Shown here: one piece after another, positions 45,538 through 57,400 of the stretch
Numbering within the stretch: position 1 is the stretch's first letter
How the letters are laid out: the number at the start of each line of letters is the position of its first letter
From: Molossus alvarezi
Lineage: Eukaryota; Chordata; Mammalia; Chiroptera; Molossidae
Direction of reading: 5' to 3'
Assembly: GCA_037176705.1 (NCBI GenBank)
Contig: CM073889.1
Location: forward strand, 106,409,890-106,473,889
DNA: 64,000 bases
Made by a program: the position numbers and the translations under genes
Notes under the pieces: generated by a model
Told to the model about the DNA's origin: nothing
Seen by the model: the letters and a program-made list of their open reading frames with translations, nothing else
Database searches by the model: none

Positions 45538-46337
45538 CTTGGCTATCTCAGTGGGTTTTGGAGCCTGACAAATTTTCCCTGTTGGTGTTGGTGTTCTGCT
45601 GTTTGTGGCTCCCTCTCCTGGGTTTGGATGAGCGTGGGAGGACTCACGTTAAACACCACTGTCAAGTCTTACTTTCCTGGGCAGAGTTCCTGGGTTCAGT
45701 TATCCTCTAGCTTTTTGCCTGGAGGCTATCAGTAGCTGTTACTTGAAGGCCTGGGGTACTCAGTTGAATGAAAAACTCCCTTGGGTGTTCAGAGTAAGGG
45801 GATTTCTTGAGGGTGGGGAAGATGCTTGTTGTTAATGAGCCTCAATTTGCATTTCAGTGGCCCACAGGGTGGGGTTAAATCTTTGAGGGAGGGGCCACTA
45901 CCTCTCCCCACTGCCCTGGGAAGGAGTAAGATGGCCACAGTCCTGTGTGGCTGCAACTCAGCAAAAGCTCTGAGCGCCCTCCAAATCCCGAGTGTCCCCA
46001 CATAGTTCCAGTCCAGTCGCCCTCCCTGTGCCGGAGCCCAAGGTGAGTGGCTGTGGGTATTTTAGCATCTGTCCTGGCTGCGCTGTGGAGCCGCCTGGGA
46101 GTGTGACCCGAGGACACTGCTTGCAGCTATGGTCACTACTGTCCGTGGGCTCCCAACCCCCTCTTGTGCCTCCACAATCCTACCAGGATCGAGTCAGTGT
46201 CCCTGGTTATATGGTCCTCGCAAGCTGCTTTTCTGTTACTTTTTCCTGATGATTTGTCTTTATTTTAGTTGTAATTCCAGTTTGTTCCTGGGAGACAGTC
46301 TGTGTAGCTTCCAATTACTCCACCACCATTTTGGAAT
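45538..46337 (-). promoter_or_regulatory. L1 5' UTR / internal promoter region
   Basis: About 800 bp upstream of ORF1 on the minus strand, GC-richer than the rest of the element. At the very 5' end the minus strand reads ttccaaaatggtggtgg (46337-46321), which carries an AAAATGGTGG similar to a YY1-type site placed within about 15 bp of the start, as in other mammalian L1s. No tandem monomers are seen. Confidence 0.6.
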
Positions 46338-46350
46338 TTACTACACTCTT

Positions 46351-49300
46351 TTCAAAGTTATACTCTTCCCTCTTAATGTGATGATATATGAGCCTAGATA
46401 CAAACATTTTAATATTTTTCTCCCTGCTCTTCAATTTTCATGCACCAATCCGCAATTTATTGTACCTTTATGCCTTCTCCTCCCTTTTGTCTTTTTCTTT
46501 CTTTGATGGCTTTTTTTTTTTTTTTTTTTTTTTTAACACACTGCTGAAAATCTTTCTGATTTCTCTAAGCAAGGTTCTTTCCTTGGTGCTTAGCTATTGA
46601 TGATAAAGGTTCCAACTTGACTATCAGTCCATTATTTGCTCCAAGGAATATTAGACACAGAGAGGGGATAGTGGTAGAGTTTAGGATTTCACTGGGAGAA
46701 ATCTAACAAAGAACATTTTTAAAAGAATAAATAATTTATGGTAAAATGTGTGGCACTGGAAATAAACATTTTGAGCATTTGAAAGATGAATGTCCTTCAG
46801 TGCTAGACACACAGAACTTCAAAGAACATTAACCGTTCTTCCAACCCCAATACTTATGGTACCAATGACTTTGATTGATTAGAACCATAGATGCTTTCCT
46901 TAACAAAATTCTAAAATAATATTTATCCAACAAATAAAGATGCCAAAGGGCCAGAAATAGATTCCAAAAGGTTTTAGCTCTAAATTGCAACTGGAGGTGA
47001 TAGTAGGGTACCTTCCAAAAATTAAGAATTGCTGTAGGCAAGCTGATAGGTCTACTTTGCACAAGAGATCCTAACATTTGCACATGGCTCAGCATGGTAT
47101 CTGCTCAAGGATAAGAATTTTCCTTCCATAATCCTAAATATATATCTTTGCCATGATAACTCAGATTAATCCCTTACTCCTGGTACAATTATCTTAGTTA
47201 TTTCTGATTTAGATAAAGACCTTAAGATATGTTGCCATGTTTTTACTGTTTGTGTTTAATTTTGTTTTCTTTGTTCTAAAGCATAAACTTTCTGTTTATT
47301 TTGTCTTGTTTATTTCACCATTGCAAGATCCTCTATTAGCTAAGATTAGTGGCACTGTCCATACAGTTGTCCATGGTAGAAAACCTGGACTCATTCTTCC
47401 TAAAATTAATATATTAAATCTTATCATTTTTTTTCATTAAAGGTATTTGTTCGTCATTAAGCAACATCTGAATATGAGTGTTGGCTGTCATTAAGCATTT
47501 TAAGGTGTCAGGTTTTCTTTTTTTTTTTATAGTGGTGGTGTTATTATTGTTCAGTGACAGGAAAATGCAACTTTGGTAGGTGAAAGGGTGGACGGATCAC
47601 AGTGATTTTAGTTAATGTCAACAGGAAGTTATCTAAGTCACCTGGATTGGAAATCCTGAGTTTATTATGCTCAATCTTAATCAGATTGCTTTAAAGGAGA
47701 CATTTTTCTGGTTAGTACAAATAGAGAGGAAATAGCACAAGTTTTGTGTTTAAGACGTATGTAGATTCAAACTGAGTTTTGGCCACTAACTCTCTAGTCT
47801 CACATATAAAAGTAGATACTCAAATCCATATTCCAAGGCTATACAGGAACAGGTATATAATAGGAACTCAAGGCTAGCTTTCATTATCATCATTACGATT
47901 GCTCCTTCTGTATAATTCCACTGAAAAGAAGCCTGGGAATTTATCAGAAGGCTCATCTGGACTTAGAATGTCTTGAACCCAGAAATCATGACTCAGAAAT
48001 GTCAAGGTGATACAGGAATCTGCTGATGTGTATTTATCATGAAACCTAAAATGGAAAGTAATTTTCATAGGCTGCCTTTGTAAGGCATTATTGGGTCGCA
48101 TTATTTGAGAATCACAGTTTAATATGGTCCAATTATAGCCAATCAGATTCATTCTTTCACATACCTGTTTCCTACTATGTGCAAGACACTGTTTTGATCA
48201 CTGAGAAATGTTTAGCAGCAACTTCACTTTCACGTCAAACGGAAGCTTTCCATAGAAGTTACTGCTTATTCTTACTTAAGTACTTGTTTTCTCTACTCAC
48301 CACTCCCCAGAAAAAGATACAAATATTACAAATTATAAATCTTCCCACTAAATATGCCTTCTCTTAATTTAACTGTTCAGAAAACTGGGACGGAGAACTT
48401 GGTAAATCAAGATTATTGAACCCGAGAAATGAAATCTCTGAGAATGTAGTGCCCTCTATGTTCAGAACATTCAAGTTGGGCCACCTTCTGGGAGAAGCCT
48501 TTAGATGGACAATAAATTAAAATGCACCTCACCCAGGCAGTCTGCAAGAATGCCTTTTCCTTTCCCCTTGGTTGGTAAAGCCTACACATAAGTCAGCCTC
48601 CCTACATCCCATGGAATCACTCTAGAACATTGTCCTTTGAATGCTGGACTCTGAGCAAGGAAGCAGCATCCATGACAAGGTATCTCTATATGGATGTACC
48701 TACTTGAAACAAATGAATCCACTTATTAGTAGGTCTGATGGTTCATCTCTGAGCACAAGACCTAACTGTTGGGTCACACGATGTCTGCCGTCTTGGGCAC
48801 CACTCTGTTCAAAGCACAGCCCTGAATGAGCAATTATTTTGGCCCCACAATTTTAGAGTGCATTAGAGACATGGTATGAGTCACAGAAAGAGGAAACAAA
48901 TTTCACCCAGAGCTCCTTAAATCCTTCTCTAAATGGTATACCCCAACCTTGCACAATGATTTATTTCTAATTAACTTGCTAATAAAGAAACATTCTCTCT
49001 CTTTTGGCAAAAATTTGATCCAACAGCTAAATATCAGCTGAATATCCTGTCTAGACCTGACTCCAGCTTCTACCCCAACAAAGTCTGTCCAGAGCCTCCC
49101 AATCTAACATTCGCCTGGTGAACAGAGAGGCTTTAAGTAAAACTGCAGTTCTGTTGATGAATACTAGTGAAATGGAGTTAATCGAGAAAATGGTGGGGAT
49201 CCATTAAAACTTCCAGCTGTGTATTAATTCGCTGGTTCATTGAAAAGAAATTTATGGAGCAGTGAATGAAAGGCTCTAGAAATATACAGACGACTCAGGT

Positions 49301-49795
49301 CTCTTGATCCTGGGAGTCAGACATGAAAGCGAACATTCACATTATGAAGTTGTGTATCTAACAGAATGTAGCTCAAAGAGGGGGCTTTCTCCTGGAGGAA
49401 CTAGGAACAGCTTTGTATCTGCCGATTCCCATTGTGCACGTAGGTGAGCAGGGGCCCCAGGAATCCTGGGGGTGCGGTGTTCGCTGTGCACACAGCCTCC
49501 TCCACACTCCACTCCCTTCGCCATGTGCTCGGGCAGCGAGCTGGAAGGAAAACATGCCACGTGCAACCCTAAGGTCTCCAAGTTGGCTCTTCCCTCTGGG
49601 AAGCTTTTTCTAATTCACAAAAGGTAAGTTGATGCCCCTCCCGGAACTGTAATATGTTTTAGAAAGACATATTTTCCTTGGGGAGAAGCAAAATTAATGA
49701 ATTTTTCATTGAAAAGTTAGAAAGAAAGAATCCAGGTACCACGGTCTGAAATTGAAACCAGATAGGAGTATAAAGGTTTGAAGCTGTGGGTTGAA
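46351..49795. other. No gene recognised; poly(T) run
   Basis: A 24-base T run is at 46511-46534. 47510-47530 is T-rich. Small MIR-like pieces may lie at 47770-47830 and 48160-48190 but are too short to call. Frames at 48641-48829 and 49342-49613 have no motif. Confidence 0.4.
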
Positions 49796-49799
49796 GGCA

Positions 49800-50105
49800 G
49801 AGGGATACATTCCCTGTGCTGATTATTGAGCTACAATGACTGTGATGGGTATTGGTGGCCTCGTCTGTGGGCAGGATAAGAGGCATCACTGAGCCATCCT
49901 GATGGGGACAGGTGTGGGAGAAGGGGTGAATTTGAGTTGTGTGATGGAGGAAGAAAGTGAGGAAAGAGAGTTCCAGGCAGAGGAACAACCTCTGCAAAGA
50001 CTGAGGTGTGGAAGGCCATGGAGTGATGAGGCCACACTGACTCCTGGAGCACTTAGGACATAGAGTACAGTGCTTATGAGGGACAAGAGCTCAGGAGCCA
50101 AGATG
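49800..50105 (-). repeat. L2 LINE 3' region, minus strand
   Basis: The plus strand reads as complement of L2: 'gagagttccaggcagaggaa', 'caacctctgcaaagactgag', 'gtgtggaaggccatggagtg' and 'gcatcactgagccatcctga'. Confidence 0.75.
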
Positions 50106-50424
50106 CGATGGGGGAAGAAGGAGTATTCTTGAAGACAGCGCCCACGCCATGGTGTCCAATACCCCTCATACCAGCATAATGATTTCCTCTTAGAGGGAAA
50201 TATTTGTGTGCTTCTGTGTTTCCTTTGATTTGATCATTGAATCTGTGCAGTGAATTAGTTTCCCTTTTTGCTTTGGGTGGGTCTCAAAGCTCTGAGCTCT
50301 GCTATGGATAAACCACAGCTTGGCTCACCACACTTTATTCCTAGGCTCTTGTGTTATTGCCCTTGACCTAATGTGATTGTAAGGCATTGATGGTCCCATG
50401 TTAAACCACCATAAATCCCTTTTA

Positions 50425-50637
50425 TTATTATTTTTCTTTTATTGGTTTTAGAGAGAGAAGAAGTGAGAGGGAGAGAGAGATAGAAACATTGATGAGAAAG
50501 AACATCAATTGGCAGCCTCCTGCATGCCCCCCACTGGGGATGGATCCCACAACCTGGGCATGTGTCCTGACCAGGAGTTGAACCGGAGATCTCTTGGTGC
50601 ACGGGTCAACACTCAACCACTGAACCACACTGCTCAG
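50425..50637 (-). mobile_element. Ves SINE (type B)
   Basis: The body differs from the type A copies: 'ttattggttttagagagaga', 'aacattgatgagaaagaaca', 'gcagcctcctgcatgccccc', 'cactggggatggatcccaca' and 'acctgggcatgtgtcctgac', with head 'ctcaaccactgaaccacact'. The 17-bp TSD accataaatccctttta (50408-50424) and accataaaccccttttа-type copy (50638-50654) differ at one base. Confidence 0.94.
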
Positions 50638-50654
50638 ACCATAAACCCCTTTTA

Positions 50655-51185
50655 GAAAGTGGTCAAAATATGAGTGATACATAAAAATAATATACCACAG
50701 TATTTTCTACTTAACAATCAAATGGTACGTGTTTCGTGAACACTTCTGATAGTCCACACTATTATTTGGAGAGTCAGAAGTACAAGATTTCATTTCAACA
50801 TTCACTTGTTAGCATGTAATCCATTTGAGACTATAAATCATGTGCAAAAAACATGATAAGTAATAGTATAAGGCAGTATATGCAGGGTTAACATTTTATA
50901 TTTTCCCTACTACAAGGGTATTTGAGATAAAAAGATTTAAGTACTTCTTCTTTGGGTGGTTAGCATATAACTCATGCTCTAAGCTTGCTGAGTTCTTCAT
51001 CTGCTGCTTGAATCCCTTCAGACCCTCCTGCTGCACACCCCTCCCACAATCCAGCCACTGAGGTGTAAATGCTACAACTGTTTGCTCTGATGGGATGGTG
51101 CCCGGGTCCTGGCTTCTATTACATAATTTGAACATCACCCTTGAGTGTGTATAGGTGCTAAATGATCTGTCTTAACATTACCACT
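50655..51185. other. No gene recognised
   Basis: AT-rich sequence with no coding motif or named repeat. Confidence 0.4.
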
Positions 51186-51189
51186 GCTA

Positions 51190-51345
51190 TCCATAATAAT
51201 GGTTACTGTTAGTTAATCAAGTGCTATGTTCTAGCTTCACATTGATAATTACCCATTGAGGGAGTCATTCTTAGTCCCATTTTACAAAGGAGGCAACAGG
51301 CTGAGGGAGTATAAACAACTCAATCCAGGGAAAGTATCTCGTTCC
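51190..51345 (-). repeat. MIR SINE, minus strand
   Basis: 'taatcaagtgctatgttcta', 'cccattttacaaaggaggca' and 'gtataaacaactcaatccag' match the complement of MIR. Confidence 0.6.
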
Positions 51346-52104
51346 CAGAGGAGCCAGTTTTTCAAGCCTGATGAGCGGGTTCCATGTTTGGAAGGCCGCT
51401 GTCCCGCGTGGAGGGACTGGGATGCGGCGTGGAGGAGGAGAGGCCCGCAAGGGTTGGGCTCAGCAGCGAGGGAGGACATGCCTGGCCAGAAGGGAACAGG
51501 GCTGTTAGGTGGGTGGATGAATGTTGCTTATACGCTCTTCACATGTTTTGGATCCTTCCATTTTCAGTTGCTCCCTAACGAAATCATAACAAGATTTCTG
51601 GAAGTTGCATCCACTTTTGGGGGGGGGTGGGGGTGAGGGGCTCACATACATGTCATAGTAAGTTCAGCTACAGCAGAGTAAATTGGGGCTTGTTGGCCCC
51701 CAAAGGCACCATCTGATTTATAAAACAACAGTTCTATGCCCTCTGGACGGTTTTCCCACAGGAAATCCCTCCTTGTTTGTTTCCTGGCTGCTACCTTAAG
51801 GATACTCTTCCTACTTCCTATTCTAATCATTTTGTGCAGTTGTTTTTTCGGTTCACTTTGTTTAGTTTACGAAGGGAAAAAAATGTCTCTTGCAAAATAT
51901 ACACAGGTTTAGTCTGGCAATAAAAAAACTTTCTCAGACTTCAAGCGTAGGAAACACGTTGATACGTCACCATTAAGGAAAGATTTGAGCGATTCAGAGA
52001 GCATTTTAGAGCAGACTCATCAGAGACCCACTGTGACAGCAGAGGTCTGAAACGGAAGACAGAATCAAAGAAGAAAGACATGCTCCTTTTTGTTGTTCCC
52101 AACT
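51346..52104. other. No gene recognised; G-run
   Basis: A G-rich run lies at 51618-51641. Frames at 51256-51636 have no motif. Confidence 0.4.
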
Positions 52105-52114
52105 CTTGTTTTTA

Positions 52115-52269
52115 AACATTTAAAAAATTTTTATTGATTGATTTGAGAGAGAGATTTGTTATTTATGCATTCATTGGTTGATTCCTGTATGTGCCCTGAC
52201 CAGGGATCGAACCCACAAACTTGGCATATTGGGACGACGCTCTAACCAACTGTGCTACCAGGCCAGTTC
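52115..52269 (-). mobile_element. Short tRNA-derived SINE (type C), minus strand
   Basis: Plus-strand text 'tttttattgattgatttgag', 'tcattggttgattcctgtat', 'gtgccctgaccagggatcga', 'ggcatattgggacgacgctc' and 'aaccaactgtgctaccaggc' is the complement of a tRNA-type head with a shorter, different body from Ves A and B. The flanks cttgtttttaa (52105-52115) and cttggttttaa (52275-52285) form a TSD with one mismatch. Confidence 0.8.
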
Positions 52270-52285
52270 CCTATGCTTGGTTTTA

Positions 52286-53795
52286 ATGCTCTCCTTTACT
52301 GAAGAAGTGGTGAGCACAAAATTCAAGCTTTAGGTATAATTGACCAGGCTGGGAAAACTTTGGAAAGAGTAGAGAAGGTGAGGTCGTGGGCTCTATAATT
52401 TCAAAATAAAAGTTCGTTCAGTTGAAAGGGAAAGATTAGGAAGATTCACCAGCTGTATTCAACCCTGTGGTTCCATAAAGGTCCCTGGTAATTCCGAATG
52501 TACTCTCCACCACAACGGCCAGGTAATGTCAGTCTATGCCTTACGGAAATGTTATTGTCCTCTATTCGCTTGTTATCTTTGGGGGACACGTTTGTTTTCT
52601 TTCACACTATGATGTAAAAATCCCCAAAGTCCTCCCATCCTCTCGCTCCCTCGGCCACCCAGCAGGCTTATGTCAGTCCAAAGTTCCAAACAACAGCATT
52701 GAAGGGGAGGGAGAACACCCTATGCAGATTGGCTGGCTCCCTGTCCTGGGCTAGTCAGGCAGCTCTTGGCTTAGATGCCCTGTCTTCCAAACAATGTGCT
52801 TTCAAGATTCCTGGGCAATTTCAGGGTCAAGAGAGGGTTAGGTCCTGACGCCTCTCCTCTCTGTGCGGCTCCGTGGAGACCCATCAGCCCAGATTCAGTT
52901 CTCACCTGTGTGACTAGGCCACGTTGTGTTCTTGGCTCTGAAAGAATTTCCTGCCCTCGCCCAGCTTGGTGGTGTTTTCTTTCTCTCGTAACTTTGCTCT
53001 GCCAATGGGCCAAGCCCGACTCCATCCCACTCTACCCCAGAGGATTCTAAAATGGAAAACGACCGAGCGGCCCCATTGAAGTAAGACATTGCTCTGAACA
53101 GGACCCGAAGACCGACGCTGCGGAACACGGGCCCAAACCGTACCTTTCAGACCCCGCAAGGGCACCAGGTTCTTCCACTGTGTCTCTCACGGCTGGCGAA
53201 GCTCCAGAAAGTGCTGAGAAGAAATAACCAAACAAACAAACAAATAATGCAAAATCGTTTTTGAAGCACTATGAACAATATTTTCCTAATGAGAAGTGTC
53301 ACCTATTGTGTGTGTGTTTGTTCTAACACACTCAGTTCTAAAAAGTCATGCACATTTCATTTATTTTTCAGTGCTTGCATTTTTAACATCTCTCGGGGTC
53401 ACTCTAGGAACATCGTCTTCCGGTTCTCCTGTGACCCACGGATGCCCTCGGAAGATTACGGCCCACGTGCCCCACCCGGAGGCCCAGGGCCGCTGTTCTT
53501 CCCGGCCTCTCTCACGACCTGCTCTGGCAGTTCTCCAGGGGAGGTAGCTCCACTTTTGATCTTAGAGAATATGTTTTCCTTGCAGGTTAAGTTCTTCTTC
53601 TTCCCCTCCGTGGTGTTCAGGACCACGGCAGTGTTCGGAATGATCAAGGTCTCCAGGAGTCAGGCCTTCGGACAATGGAATTTCCAGGGTTTTCATTCTG
53701 GCTTCCAAAAGCAAGTTCAATAACACTGAAGTCATATAGTAAACAGAATGTAGCAATACCAACCCTGTGTTGGTTGTCAGACCAATTATTTTTCA
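52286..53795. other. No gene recognised
   Basis: The 150-codon frame at 53271-53723 and opposing frames at 52771-53165 have no recognisable domain. A (CAAA)n run lies at 53232-53245. Confidence 0.4.
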
Positions 53796-53799
53796 TTTT

Positions 53800-53990
53800 T
53801 ATTAATTGCTTATAATTACTATCAATTATTCAGATGAGTCCATTTGATCTTCGGCACAGTCCTTTGGGAAAGGGATTCTCTCCACTTAACAGATAAGGGA
53901 GCTTGAGCTCAAGGGAATCAGGCGGGTTTTAAGCCACGTGTCTGGCAAGTGATGCCCTGGTCTTTGTCACTTGCAGAGAAGCCTAGATTA
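53800..53990 (-). repeat. MIR SINE, minus strand, diverged
   Basis: 'ctctccacttaacagataag' followed by 'ggagcttgagctcaagggaa' and 'cgtgtctggcaagtgatgcc' fit the complement of MIR. Confidence 0.5.
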
Positions 53991-54334
53991 AAAATATGAC
54001 TTTTATATTTAACATATGTTTGAAAAATATATAGAAATGTATATTTTATATTTTTATTAAATTTAACATTTTTTGGGGGAAAAAAATTAAAGATTAATTA
54101 TAAGAGAAAGAACCAGCAGCTTTTAGTCAGAGTCTCAGTAGTGACTTAAAAATCAACGAGAAACCACTGGTCAAAGGGGTGTGTTAGAGCTTCAGTGCAG
54201 GGTGAGCGATGGGCTTCAATCCCGCTGTGTGGTATCTGACCCCGAGAGCTGGTGTGGTTTGGAGTGCAGTGTTCAGAAAGGTTCTGAAGCCGTTTGTAAA
54301 TCAGCAGGGAAAAAAACGTGTAATTGAAATATCT

Positions 54335-54715
54335 TCTATGACCTCATTTGTAAAATGATTTGGACAATCTTTTAAAAAATCGTGAGACATCAGGGAAATT
54401 TGACCACTGCGTATTTGATGATATTAAGAAATTGTTAACGTTTTAGAAACGATAATGGTGTTGTGATTATGTTTCGGTGATAGTTTCTCTCAGAAATACA
54501 TTTAAAAATATCTACAGCTGAAATGCTATAATATCAGTGATTTGCTGCAAAATGATTAGGGGTTGGGGGCAGGAGGTGGGATAAGGTGCTAGAAAAGGAA
54601 GTAGGGGGAGGTATAAAGAAAACCAGATTGGTCCCAAGTTTACAACTGTTGAGTTATTAAAATATTTCTTGCTACACTTATATTTTTTCATAATGCAAAA
54701 TGTATTTCTTTACAA
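54335..54715 (+). repeat. Ancient L1 3' end
   Basis: 'tttgatgatattaagaaatt', 'gataatggtgttgtgattat', 'gtgatttgctgcaaaatgat', 'caactgttgagttattaaaa' and 'attttttcataatgcaaaat' match, in order, the 3' part of a common old mammalian L1. Confidence 0.7.
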
Positions 54716-54869
54716 AGGTAAAGCAAACATCTTCTTAAAGAAAAGGAGAAGAAATACCTACCACGGATGTGGGGAGACGGGCACAGCGGGAGCGGTGGCG
54801 GAGAGGGTGGTGTCTCCCTGCTCACTACTAGCTCTGTGCTAGTCTCGCCGTAGTGTTTTCTAAGTGAGC

Positions 54870-54950
54870 AAACAGTCTCCAAGCGGGAGGTGACTTGCTC
54901 AAACTCACACTGCTAGAGAACACAGGAATTCAGGGTGTCCAGGTCTACGC
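54870..54950 (-). repeat. Possible MIR fragment
   Basis: 'gaggtgacttgctcaaactc' followed by 'acactgctagagaacacagg' and 'aattcagggtgtccaggtct' resembles the complement of the MIR core. Short and diverged. Confidence 0.4.
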
Positions 54951-55124
54951 CTAGCAACTTGTCCACGACCCCTGCCAACACTCCATGGGTGTCATGGGTC
55001 AAAATCCAATCATAGGACATATTGAAATACCCGTTATGGTCCTCTGAATCCAAGGTGTCCTTAAGAATTGTAGGAATAATTCCATGTTCACTGACCACAA
55101 AGGGCATTTTAAAAAATTGTTTAC

Positions 55125-55480
55125 TTGTATTTTAATTGTAGTTTTTATAAAATGTTCAATTTTAAGATGACTATAGAGTCACATACAGTTGTAAGAAACA
55201 GTGCAAAGAGACCCCATGTACCCTTTGCTCTGTTTTCCTCAATGGTAACCAACCCCTTGCATTAACTATGGTAGAGTACCACACCCAGGAAATTAGCATG
55301 GACACAACCCAGCAAACTTATTCGGATTTCCCTAGTTTTGGATGTACTAATGTGTGTATGTATTTAGTTCTGGGCCATTTTGTCACATGAGTAGATTCCT
55401 GTAATCCACCATAGTCAAGATACACAGTAGTTTTATCACCACAAAGATCCTTATGGGGCAGGGTGGGAATTACATCAATA
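55125..55480. repeat. Ancient L1 3'-UTR-like repeat
   Basis: 'ttaagatgactatagagtca', 'gaccccatgtaccctttgct', 'ctcaatggtaaccaacccct', 'attcggatttccctagtttt' and 'gtcaagatacacagtagttt' follow a common old mammalian repeat of L1 3'-UTR type. I leave the strand open. Confidence 0.55.
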
Positions 55481-55744
55481 CCACCAAGCATGGGCAACAT
55501 AAGCAAAGAAATTATTGCCAACCATAAATACTTGATTTTCTACCTGGATATGGACTTGAGCAATGAAGAGAATTAGGCTGTCCTAAAATGCAATCTGAAT
55601 AGAAGAAGGTGGAAGGAACCTGGTCCAGGTATATGAATGGCAAAGGAATACATTTTTAAAAGTTGAGAATATTTTGAAGAGATTCTTTTATATAGCTGTA
55701 TTCACTCCAACACACATTCAAATAACCAGACTTCATTTTTTCCT

Positions 55745-55895
55745 TTAGCAAATAACAACTTCACTCAGACAGAGTTTTTCATTTCTAAAACATGGATAAT
55801 TATACCTATTAGTATGGCAACTTGTGAAGATGAGGTACAATAATATAGAAGAAAGCCCTTAAAATGGTAACCACTACCACTACCAGGAGTGTTGT
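55745..55895 (+). repeat. Possible MIR 3' part
   Basis: 'tttttcatttctaaaacatg' followed by 'gataattatacctattagta' and 'gtgaagatgaggtacaataa' resembles the plus-strand MIR 3' half. Confidence 0.4.
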
Positions 55896-56053
55896 AATAA
55901 TTACCATGAAGAACACAAATAATAAATAATTTATCTGACATCAATAATCTATTTTTGAAGAGAATCTTCCAGTATATTCTATATGGTCAATACTATTTTA
56001 CTCTATCATCATACATCTTATTCCTATAGGCCTATAAAATGGTCACTGATGCT

Positions 56054-56297
56054 GTTTGTTTGTTAATCCTTACCTGAGTATGCTTTTCCATTGATTTTAG
56101 AGAGAGTGGAAGGGAGGGAGGGAGGGAGAGAGAGAATCATTGATGTGAGAGAGATACATAGATTGGTTGCCTCCAACCCGACCACAACCAGGGCTGGAGA
56201 TGGAACCTGCAACCCAGGTACTTGCCCTTGACCGGGAATTGAACCTGTGACCCTTCAGTCTTCAGACACTCTAACCATTGAGCCAAACTGACCAGGG
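56054..56297 (-). mobile_element. Ves SINE, intermediate A/B type, diverged
   Basis: The minus-strand copy contains 'ccattgattttagagagagt', 'gaatcattgatgtgagagag', 'caacccgaccacaaccaggg', 'ctggagatggaacctgcaac', 'gcccttgaccgggaattgaa' and head 'attgagccaaactgaccagg'. It has type-A-like blocks (acccgaccacaaccagggc) and type-B-like blocks (gaacctgcaaccca). The TSD is weak (actgatg / actgaag). Confidence 0.9.
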
Positions 56298-56875
56298 TAC
56301 TGAAGGTCTTTATGATAATTCAGAGAAGCTGAAAATTTATGAAACATCTTGTATCTCATTCCAGAAAGAGCCCACTGAGAGTTGTCAATTTGAAGATAGA
56401 AAGGTTCTCAATCCAATTTATAAATGACTATATTGACACCCAGACATCTAAAGTGACTTTTGAATCTGTTATTGATATTTTATTCTATTCTAAATCTTTG
56501 ACATACTCTCTAAGATATATAATTGTGAGTTTTCACTTTAATATTTGATTAACCAGGACACTGGATTCCTTAAGAAACTGGTGCACCAGAGAGCTGGCCG
56601 CTTGGCAAAGTGTAGCAGGAATGAGATCATGAAGCAAAAGCTGTGAGTCCCAGAGCAGTCCCTGCTACTCAAGGCAGCCCTTCATCTCTCTGAGTCTCCG
56701 GAGAGCAAGGGACTGAGCCATCAAGCTCCTTTGATGTTATATGGCTAGCTTTCCACTAAGAAGTTTTGCTCTCCTGGCTGATATTACGTCTTCATCAGCT
56801 CTCAGGAAAACGGAAACACCAAGTCAAGCACACGCCTTGTGCATGAAGGCCCACTTTTAGGACAATTGATTAGTC
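56298..56875. other. No gene recognised
   Basis: A frame at 56339-56548 lacks any motif. No named repeat seen. Confidence 0.4.
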
Positions 56876-56879
56876 ATAA

Positions 56880-57400
56880 GAATTAATTATTGTTATTTCT
56901 ACCAGGTAATGTGAGTTTCAGTTTTTAAAGCAACTATTATGGAACCCTTTCTTTTCAAAACCCTCCCCACCCCGCCCCAATTAGAAGCCACCCTGGAAGG
57001 AGCAGATCTTAGTGACATTTTTGGAAACAGGGCCTTGCCTGAAAGGCTTCTAGCATTAAATGCCAAATCCTCAGCTCTATGCACTGCTTCATTAGTTATT
57101 AATGAGGCAACATATTTGTTCAAAATTTATGATTGTTGATTTGCTCCCATCACTGTATGAAATATTAACATAGCATTTGTACTTGCAGCCATTTGCAGAC
57201 ATTAGATTGTGTATTTGCATATTCATGAACACTCATAAATGTTTAAGCAGACAGCACTGAAAGCATGGGAGCTGTCAGCCAGCCAGTAAAAAGGCATATT
57301 TACAGCGTTAATAAGTATTTGAGTTTATAGGCCAAAACGATGAGTAACAAATTAAGTGAATTTCTGGTTTGCCTATTGCAAAGAACTAAGGATTTTGTCA
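56880..57400. promoter_or_regulatory. Candidate conserved noncoding (enhancer-like) block
   Basis: Repeat-free, ordinary-complexity AT-rich sequence containing ATTTGCATATTCAT at 57213-57226 (a POU octamer next to an ATTCAT half site) and further TAAT cores at 56883-56888 and 57097-57104. The text style resembles developmental enhancers. This is inference from composition and motifs only. Confidence 0.25.

Larger units (their letters stand above)
40267..46337 (-). mobile_element. Near full-length L1 LINE, minus strand, with nested Ves
   Basis: The 13-bp TSD ttactacactctt is perfect at 40254-40266 and 46338-46350. The span is 6,071 bp; subtracting the nested Ves and its extra 16-bp target copy leaves about 5.8 kb. 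Order on the minus strand is a 5' UTR of about 800 bp, ORF1, a short inter-ORF gap, ORF2 with endonuclease, reverse transcriptase and Cys-rich end, then a G-rich 3' UTR and poly(A). All parts of an autonomous L1 are present, but both ORFs carry frameshifts and stops, so it is dead. Its good preservation and intact TSD suggest a moderately recent insertion. Confidence 0.96.

Noticed and set aside
53271..53723. 150-codon plus-strand frame
   Set aside because: No recognisable domain and a composition expected by chance; overlapped by minus-strand frames.
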